NCBI GenBank assembly: GCA_004011035.1
Contig: CP025734.1
Location: forward strand, 766,001 to 830,000
DNA length: 64,000 nucleotides
Direction of reading: 5' to 3'
DNA from: Bdellovibrio sp. qaytius
Lineage (GTDB): Bacteria > Bdellovibrionota > Bdellovibrionia > Bdellovibrionales > Bdellovibrionaceae
Shown: piece by piece, positions 58,741 to 64,000 of the stretch
Numbering within the stretch: the stretch's first letter is position 1
Layout: each line of letters opens with the position of its first letter
The notes under the pieces: model-generated
What the model saw: only the letters and a program-made list of their open reading frames with translations
What the model was told of the DNA's origin: nothing
Databases searched by the model: none
Position numbers and translations under genes: made by a program

Positions 58741-60192
58741 ATGGTAGTAGCCAATAATTTAATCGCAGGAAAATGGACTGAAGGCACTGTAAGCGCACAA
58801 GCCATTCATTCTCCTTACGACGGCAAACAAATCGGAACATTCTCTGTTCCATCAAAAGAACAAATCAATCAAGCCATCAATCAGGCCGCTGATGCGCAAA
58901 AAGCGTGGGGCCAATTACCAATCAAAGAACGCAGCAAAGTTTTATTTAACTTTCGCAATATCTTACTTCGCGACATCGATAAAATCGCTCTGTTAAAAGG
59001 TTCTGAGTGCGGAAAAACTTTTGCAGAAGCAAAAGCTGGCTTAATGAAAGGCGTTGAAGTTTTAGAATACGCCCTTTCAATTCAAAATTTAGATACAGGT
59101 GGTAAAGCTGAAGTGTCACGTGGAGTATCATGTGAATTTCGCCGCGAAGCTTTAGGTGTCGTGGCGAATATTACTCCGTTTAATTTTCCGGCGATGGTTC
59201 CGATGTGGACAATTCCTATTGCGATTGCTTTAGGAAATTCATATGTGTGGAAGCCTTCTGAGAAAACTCCGTTAACGTCTTTCTTTATTGCTGAAGCATT
59301 AAAAGAAGCGGGTTTACCTGATGGCGTGTTCACAGTTTTACAAGGCGGGCATGAAACCGTAAATGCAATCATCGATCATCCAGCAGTTAAAGCGATAGGC
59401 TTTGTTGGATCTACGAAAGTGGCTAAAATTGTTTACCAACGTGGAACGAATTTAGGAAAACGTGTTCTATCTTTAGGCGGAGCAAAAAATCATATCGTTT
59501 TATTACCTGATGCTAACTTAGAAATGAGTGGCGTTGGTATTTCTGATTCTTTCACAGGGTGTGCAGGTCAACGTTGTATGGCGGCATCTGTGTTATTGGC
59601 TGTTGGTGAAACTTCGAATCACATCGAACAAATCGTAAAACGTGCTTCATCGATGGAGCTTGGCAAACAAATGGGTGCCATCATTACGAAAGAACAAGTT
59701 CAGTTTTTAACTAAATCAATTGATGCCGCAGAAAAAGCGGGAGCAAAAATTATTCTTGATGGCCGTCAGGCTAAAGCTCCAGCAGGTATGGAAGGTGGCA
59801 ACTGGATCGGGCCAACGATCTTAGATAACGTTCAAGCCAATTCAGAAGCTTCACGCTTAGAATTATTCGGGCCGATTCTTTCGATCATTCGTTGTAAAGA
59901 TATAACTCATGCGATGAGCATTGCGAACAGCAGTGAATACGGAAATGCTTGCAGTGTGTTTACATCAAACGGTGCGCTTGCTGAACGCGTGGCTAAAGAA
60001 GCGCATGCGGGTATGGTTGGTGTTAACGTGGGTGTTCCGGTTCCGCGTGAGCCGTTCTCTTTTGGTGGAACTATGGAATCAAAATTTGGTCATGGCGATA
60101 TCACGGGCGAACAAAGTTTAAACTTCTGGTCAAATTATAAAAAAATCACTACTAAGTGGGAAATGCAAAGCGACTCTAACTGGATGTCGTAA
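58741..60192 (+). CDS. mmsA: (methyl)malonate-semialdehyde dehydrogenase, CoA-acylating
   Basis: NAD- and CoA-dependent dehydrogenase that turns malonate semialdehyde into acetyl-CoA and CO2 (or the methyl form into propionyl-CoA). Landmarks: GVVANITPFNFPAMVPMWT (about 137-155), the nucleotide-binding GFVGSTKVAKIVY, and the catalytic cysteine in DSFTGCAGQRCMA (about 269-281). The last part VGVNVGVPVPREPFSFGG is specific to the MmsA branch. At 483 residues it is normal. It is followed after 17 bases by the URC1-like gene, which fits degradation of uracil to a malonate-semialdehyde-type product. Confidence 0.92.
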   Translation: MVVANNLIAGKWTEGTVSAQAIHSPYDGKQIGTFSVPSKEQINQAINQAADAQKAWGQLPIKERSKVLFNFRNILLRDIDKIALLKGSECGKTFAEAKAGLMKGVEVLEYALSIQNLDTGGKAEVSRGVSCEFRREALGVVANITPFNFPAMVPMWTIPIAIALGNSYVWKPSEKTPLTSFFIAEALKEAGLPDGVFTVLQGGHETVNAIIDHPAVKAIGFVGSTKVAKIVYQRGTNLGKRVLSLGGAKNHIVLLPDANLEMSGVGISDSFTGCAGQRCMAASVLLAVGETSNHIEQIVKRASSMELGKQMGAIITKEQVQFLTKSIDAAEKAGAKIILDGRQAKAPAGMEGGNWIGPTILDNVQANSEASRLELFGPILSIIRCKDITHAMSIANSSEYGNACSVFTSNGALAERVAKEAHAGMVGVNVGVPVPREPFSFGGTMESKFGHGDITGEQSLNFWSNYKKITTKWEMQSDSNWMS

Positions 60193-60209
60193 GCAGGAGA
60201 AATACAAAT

Positions 60210-61469
60210 ATGAATATTCCAAATACAAAAAGATCGAATCATATTATTTTAGCTTCACACACGAATTTAAAATATAAAGAAACTCTTCCAATTAGTTGGG
60301 GAGAAAAAACAGCGAAAGAACGTGGTCCCGTTGTCGCGTCTGTATCGAGTGCAAAAGCACGTAACGCTATCGGTTCTCATAGCGGAAGTTACACCGTTTA
60401 CCGTGCGCTTTCAGTAGCGAGCGGAAAATATTCTCAAGATCACAGACCAGATCTTCATAATACTGAAGCACCGACTCCGATTGGACCTTATCCTCAATGG
60501 ATTGATGCGCAAAAAATCGTGACGCTAGATCCATGGGGTTTAGATCCGATGAAACACTTTAAAGAATACTTTGATCAAGGTTATGATATCAGACCATCGA
60601 TTGCGATGACTCAAGCGCATTTGCAATTACCTGAAATCGCAGAAGCTATTAAAGCAGGTCGTTTAAAACCAGATGGTCATATCATTAAAGAAAATGGCGA
60701 TGTGAAAGTTACGAAGGTGGCTTTAGATCCTGTTTGGTATTTACCAGGTATCGCTCAGCGCTTAAATGTTTCTGAAGGTGAATTACGTCGTATTTTATTT
60801 CAAGAAACAGGCGGTATGTATCCAGAATTTATCACGCGTCGTGATTTAAAAGTTTGGTTACCACCAATTGGATCATCGACGGCTTACATTTTTGGTGATG
60901 CGACTCAATTAGCAAATCCTAAAGTTGAATTAACTTGTCGTGTGCATGATGAATGTAATGGTTCAGATGTATTCGGTTCTGATATTTGCACTTGTCGTCC
61001 TTACCTTATGTACGGAATCGAAGATGCAGCTCGTACCGCTCAACGCGGTGGTGTGGGTATTATCGTGTATTACCGTAAAGAAGGCCGAGCACTTGGTGAA
61101 GTGACTAAGTTCTTAGTTTACAATGCTCGCAAACGCCAAGAGGGCGGAGACACGGCTGCAACTTACTTTAAACGTACAGAGTGCGTTGCGGGTGTTGAAG
61201 ATGCGCGTTTTCAAGAGTTCATGCCTGATGCATTACACTTTTTCGGGATTACAAAAATCCATAACCTCCATTCAATGAGTAATATGAAATATGATTCGAT
61301 CGTGAAAAGCGGTATCGAAGTTGTAAATCGTATTTCGATTCCTGACGGATTAATTCCAGGAGATGCGCAAGTTGAGATGGAAGCTAAAAAAGCTGCGGGA
61401 TATTTCGCTCCAGAAGGTGCTAAAGACGTTGAAGGTCTTAAAAAAGTGAAAGGACGTGACATTGAGTAA
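60210..61469 (+). CDS. GTP cyclohydrolase II homologue, URC1-like (uracil catabolism)
   Basis: RibA-type protein of 419 residues. The GTP cyclohydrolase II core is C-terminal: zinc ligands in HDECNGSDVFGSDICTC (about residues 245-262), then YYRKEGRALGEV (about 286-297) and the EGGDTAATYF segment. It is about 200 residues longer than E. coli RibA (196), with an N-terminal extension (about 1-200) not found in RibA or RibBA and no DHBP synthase domain. This long form, adjacent to a DUF1688 gene, fits URC1, which in yeast is required to break down uracil by the URC route. Zinc cysteines are conserved. It overlaps the DUF1688 gene by 14 bases. Confidence 0.85.
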   Translation: MNIPNTKRSNHIILASHTNLKYKETLPISWGEKTAKERGPVVASVSSAKARNAIGSHSGSYTVYRALSVASGKYSQDHRPDLHNTEAPTPIGPYPQWIDAQKIVTLDPWGLDPMKHFKEYFDQGYDIRPSIAMTQAHLQLPEIAEAIKAGRLKPDGHIIKENGDVKVTKVALDPVWYLPGIAQRLNVSEGELRRILFQETGGMYPEFITRRDLKVWLPPIGSSTAYIFGDATQLANPKVELTCRVHDECNGSDVFGSDICTCRPYLMYGIEDAARTAQRGGVGIIVYYRKEGRALGEVTKFLVYNARKRQEGGDTAATYFKRTECVAGVEDARFQEFMPDALHFFGITKIHNLHSMSNMKYDSIVKSGIEVVNRISIPDGLIPGDAQVEMEAKKAAGYFAPEGAKDVEGLKKVKGRDIE

Positions 61470-62661
61470 GCAAGTTAGTCTTTCAGACGCACAAATTGAT
61501 TATATTTTATCTCCGAAGGCGATTCGTGATCAGTCAAAAAAAGTTTTTGATTACACAGTTGCTGGTGATGGATACTTTGCTTTTAATGCTGATAAAATGC
61601 AGCCAACGGTTGATTACGTTTTGCAAGTTATTCGCAAAAATTATCCTGATTTACAAATTCCGTTTCACTCTCGTTGGGGTCACTTTCGCGTTGGCGGAAC
61701 TGACCGTTCAAAGCAATTTGAAACAATGACTGATAAAATGGAATTAGCGCGCACGAAATTAGATTTAGTTATTACTTCCGTATTACTAGATGCTGGTGCG
61801 GGTGCTGCTTGGAAATATTTTGAAGAATCTTCAGGTAAATCTTTTAACCGTTCAGAAGGTTTAGGCGTAGCTTCGCTCTACATGTTTAAATCAGGTGTTA
61901 TGTGCTCTGATAAAAAAGCATGGAAAGCAGATGCCGCGGGTCTTCAATCAGTGACTGCCGCAGATTTAGAAAAACATTTTCAAGTAACGGCTGATAATCC
62001 ATTAGTTGGAGTACAAGGCCGTGTTCAATTATTAAATAACTTAGGTAAAGCTTGCGCTCGCAATCCAGTTTTCAAAAAAGATCACCGCCCAGGTAATATC
62101 ATCGATCACTTATCCTCAACTCATGGAAATAAAATTCCTGCGACAGCGGTTCTTCGTGCTGTGCTTGATGGTCTTGGTGAAATTTGGCCAGGTCGTATCT
62201 CTGCAGGCAATGTGAACTTAGGTGATGTTTGGCAACATTCAAAATTAGATCTAGTTCCGATTCATAAATTATCTCAGTGGATGACGTATTCATTGTTAGA
62301 ACCAATTATGGATGCAGGTTTTGAAGTGACGGGTGTTGAAGGTTTAACAGGCCTTGCTGAATACCGTAACGGTGGTTTATTCATCGATTCAGGATTGCTC
62401 ACGATGAAAGATCAAGCGAACCTTGCAAAAGCTTGGACGCCAGATTCTGATTTAATTATCGAGTGGCGCTCTCTGACAGTTTATTTATTAGACCAAGTTG
62501 GTGATGCGATTCAAAAATCTTTAAATAAATCTCCGCAAGATTTTCCCTTAGCTAAAATTTTAGAAGGTGGAACTTGGTGGGCAGGCAGATTTTTAGCTCA
62601 AGAAAAACGTGCGGGTGGTAATCCACCATTAAACATCCAAAGTGATGGAACAGTATTTTAA
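61456..62661 (+). CDS. DUF1688 protein, URC4-like (uracil catabolism)
   Basis: A 401-residue soluble protein. It begins QVSLSDAQIDYILSPKAIRD and contains LPFHSRWGHFRVGG-like sequence (FHSRWGHFRVGGTDR, about residues 70-85), VITSVLLDAGAGAAWKYFEE, EGLGVASLYMFKSG, NLGDVWQHSKLDLVPIHKLS and the final EWRSLTVYLLDQVGD, the recurrent segments of DUF1688. Family knowledge: URC4 of yeast, a DUF1688 protein, is needed together with URC1 for uracil use, and the two genes are often neighbours. The start is GTG 61456 or, closer to a ribosome site, TTG 61462. It overlaps the URC1-like gene by 14 bases. Confidence 0.85.
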   Translation: MTLSKQVSLSDAQIDYILSPKAIRDQSKKVFDYTVAGDGYFAFNADKMQPTVDYVLQVIRKNYPDLQIPFHSRWGHFRVGGTDRSKQFETMTDKMELARTKLDLVITSVLLDAGAGAAWKYFEESSGKSFNRSEGLGVASLYMFKSGVMCSDKKAWKADAAGLQSVTAADLEKHFQVTADNPLVGVQGRVQLLNNLGKACARNPVFKKDHRPGNIIDHLSSTHGNKIPATAVLRAVLDGLGEIWPGRISAGNVNLGDVWQHSKLDLVPIHKLSQWMTYSLLEPIMDAGFEVTGVEGLTGLAEYRNGGLFIDSGLLTMKDQANLAKAWTPDSDLIIEWRSLTVYLLDQVGDAIQKSLNKSPQDFPLAKILEGGTWWAGRFLAQEKRAGGNPPLNIQSDGTVF

Positions 62662-62664
62662 GGT

Positions 62665-62679
62665 CGCATCGAAGATGCG
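62665..62679 (+). other. intercistronic GAA-triloop hairpin
   Basis: CGCATC-GAA-GATGCG, a perfect 6-base stem in the 30-base gap between the DUF1688 and upp genes. It has the same triloop and stem length as the element at 32428-32442. Confidence 0.5.
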
Positions 62680-62691
62680 CAAGGAATAAGT

Positions 62692-63324
62692 ATGGAAAAT
62701 AAAGTTACAGTTTTAAATCATCCGCTTTTAATTCACAAATTAGGTTACCTTCGCGATAAAGAAACTGGCTCAGGCGAGTTTCGTGAATTAACAAAAGAAA
62801 TCAGCCGTATCTTAGCATTCGAAGTGATGCGTGACTGGACAGATATGAAAATGGTGGATATTGAAACACCTATCGCTAAAACGACAGTGCCACGTATTCA
62901 TAATACGCCAGTGGTTGTTTCAATCATGCGCGCTGGTAACGGAATGTTAGATGCTGTTTTATCAATGATTCCGTTTGCATCAGCAGGATTCATCGGTATT
63001 TATCGCGATCGTTTTGTGAATAACACGGTTGAGTATTATTTTAAAATGCCAGCAGATATTAAAGGTAAATTAGCGATTCTTTGTGATCCTTTAGTGGCTA
63101 CGGCAGATACTATGATTGCTGCGATTGAGCGTTTGAAATCTTACGAAGTGAAACAAATTCGTATTCTTTCGATCTTGATTAGTGAATTAGCGATTCAAAG
63201 AATTCACTCTCTTCACCCAGATGTTGAGATCATGACATTAAACATTGAAAAAGAAGTTAATGAACACGGATATTTAGTACCTGGATTAGGAGATGCTGGT
63301 GACAGGCTCTTTCAAACGAAATAA
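62692..63324 (+). CDS. upp: uracil phosphoribosyltransferase
   Basis: Makes UMP from uracil and PRPP. The substrate and PRPP regions are PVVVSIMRAGNGMLDAVLSM (about residues 70-89), LCDPLVATADTMIAAIERLK (about 140-160, the PRPP-binding loop, with VATAD instead of the usual LATGG) and GLGDAGDRLFQTK at the end. At 210 residues it is normal. In the yeast URC pathway the matching gene (FUR1/URC6) feeds uracil into breakdown through a nucleotide, so its presence here suits both salvage and catabolism. AAGGA lies before ATG. Confidence 0.92.
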   Translation: MENKVTVLNHPLLIHKLGYLRDKETGSGEFRELTKEISRILAFEVMRDWTDMKMVDIETPIAKTTVPRIHNTPVVVSIMRAGNGMLDAVLSMIPFASAGFIGIYRDRFVNNTVEYYFKMPADIKGKLAILCDPLVATADTMIAAIERLKSYEVKQIRILSILISELAIQRIHSLHPDVEIMTLNIEKEVNEHGYLVPGLGDAGDRLFQTK

Positions 63325-63931
63325 TTCAATTATCGTAGGAGTTGCTGGCGGAAGCGGATCTGGAAAGACCTACTTCGCCAAAGACTTGATGCAAAAGTTA
63401 GGTGATCTAGCAGAAATCGTCTATCAAGATAATTTCTATATCGATCAATCACACCGATTTGATGGTGATGGTGGATCAGTTAATTTTGATCATCCCGACA
63501 GTATTGATTTTTCGTTATTAGCCCAATGCCTTGGCCAATTGAAATCTGGAATGGACACTGATATTCCGATTTATGATTTTAAAACGCACACTCGTGCAAA
63601 AGATAAATTAAATATTAAAGCTAAACCGATTATCGTGGTCGATGGCATATTGATTTTTCATCCGCCAGAAGTGCGCGCCCAATTTGATTATTTAGTTTTC
63701 TTTGATACGTCAGAAGATTTACGTTTTGAACGCCGTTTACAGCGCGATGTGAAAGAGCGTGGTCGTACTCCTGAGGGTGTTAAGGCGCAGTTTCAAAAAC
63801 AAGTTAAGCCTATGCATGATTTATTTGTTGAGCCTTCAAAGCATCACGCCCATATCGTTGTCAGCGATGATTGCAATTATGATGATATCCTTGTGAACTG
63901 TTGCAATAGCTTGCAAGCAAAGCTTGTATAA
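63293..63931 (+). CDS. udk: uridine kinase
   Basis: Phosphorylates uridine and cytidine. P-loop GVAGGSGSGKTYFAKDL (about residues 16-32), IVYQDNFYIDQSHRFDGDGG (about 44-63), NFDHPDSIDF, IYDFKTHTRAKD and the arginine-rich FERRLQRDVKERGR (about 149-162) are the family signatures. At 212 residues the length is normal. ATG 63293 overlaps upp by 32 bases; a GTG at 63299 is possible. As the last gene of the uracil cluster it would bring uridine into the same UMP pool. Nothing recognisable lies in the 69 bases that follow. Confidence 0.92.
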   Translation: MLVTGSFKRNNSIIVGVAGGSGSGKTYFAKDLMQKLGDLAEIVYQDNFYIDQSHRFDGDGGSVNFDHPDSIDFSLLAQCLGQLKSGMDTDIPIYDFKTHTRAKDKLNIKAKPIIVVDGILIFHPPEVRAQFDYLVFFDTSEDLRFERRLQRDVKERGRTPEGVKAQFQKQVKPMHDLFVEPSKHHAHIVVSDDCNYDDILVNCCNSLQAKLV

Positions 63932-64000
63932 GTTTTGGCGCAAACGCTAAGGCATAAAGATTGCTCTTTATTGCGTCTGAGAAGCTATTTGTATCAAATA

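Overview
The window looks like chromosomal core sequence from a low-GC member of the Bdellovibrionota (a Bdellovibrio or Pseudobdellovibrio-like predator). The base composition looks AT-rich, roughly 40% GC by eye. The reasons are the mix of gene families and the layout: a GldA/GldF/GldG-type ABC cluster with a DUF4340 protein, many secreted hydrolases and lytic enzymes, a Met-zincin lipoprotein, a large di-haem secreted protein, a PA14/LamG surface protein, and tightly packed operons with few spacers. This assignment is inference; there is no rRNA gene here to confirm it. I saw no tRNA, rRNA, CRISPR array, insertion sequence or prophage, and no gene-free stretch longer than about 300 bases.

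Layout. 1-2.6 kb: end of a PhoB-like regulator, its histidine kinase and an NSUN-type RNA methyltransferase. 2.6-8.9 kb (minus): a Gcr-family membrane protein, two small envelope proteins, a di-haem secreted cytochrome and a small protein. 8.9-19.6 kb (plus): NFACT protein, ABC transporter with auxiliary proteins, GHMP kinase, DUF429 protein, TldD and TldE. 19.6-23.8 kb: an SPL-family radical SAM protein with a partner, an App1-like phosphatase, a FecR/TonB-like protein and SecG. 23.9-29.4 kb: tmk, holB, tatD, gap, pgk and tpiA, apparently one transcription unit. 29.4-36.3 kb: PA14/LamG adhesin, zinc-ribbon protein, threonine dehydratase and a strongly diverged hydantoinase A/B-like pair. 36.3-46.9 kb: hisC, Met-zincin lipoprotein, cmk, rpsA, a possible structured RNA, sppA, HIT protein, rhomboid protease, a 58-residue protein and an AlkC-like glycosylase. 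46.9-53.9 kb: GFA enzyme, an L,D-transpeptidase with an NTF2-like tail, fliL behind a sigma-28-like promoter, a five-gene envelope operon in which a cell-wall-hydrolase/partner pair is duplicated in tandem, a divergent LysR regulator with a MAPEG protein, and a secreted-protein gene interrupted by an amber codon. 54-58.7 kb: ppsR, two unknowns, nusB and nrdR (minus), then an outer-membrane-type protein and an RsmB-like methyltransferase. 58.7-63.9 kb: mmsA, a URC1-like GTP cyclohydrolase II homologue, a URC4-like DUF1688 protein, upp and udk, which together match the URC route of uracil breakdown.

The most interesting items are the uracil-catabolism operon, the duplicated hydrolase/partner operon with palindromes in its divergent control region, the apparently leaderless fliL transcript, the three-stem RNA candidate after rpsA, and the diverged hydantoinase-like pair that begins with a 21-base tandem repeat.
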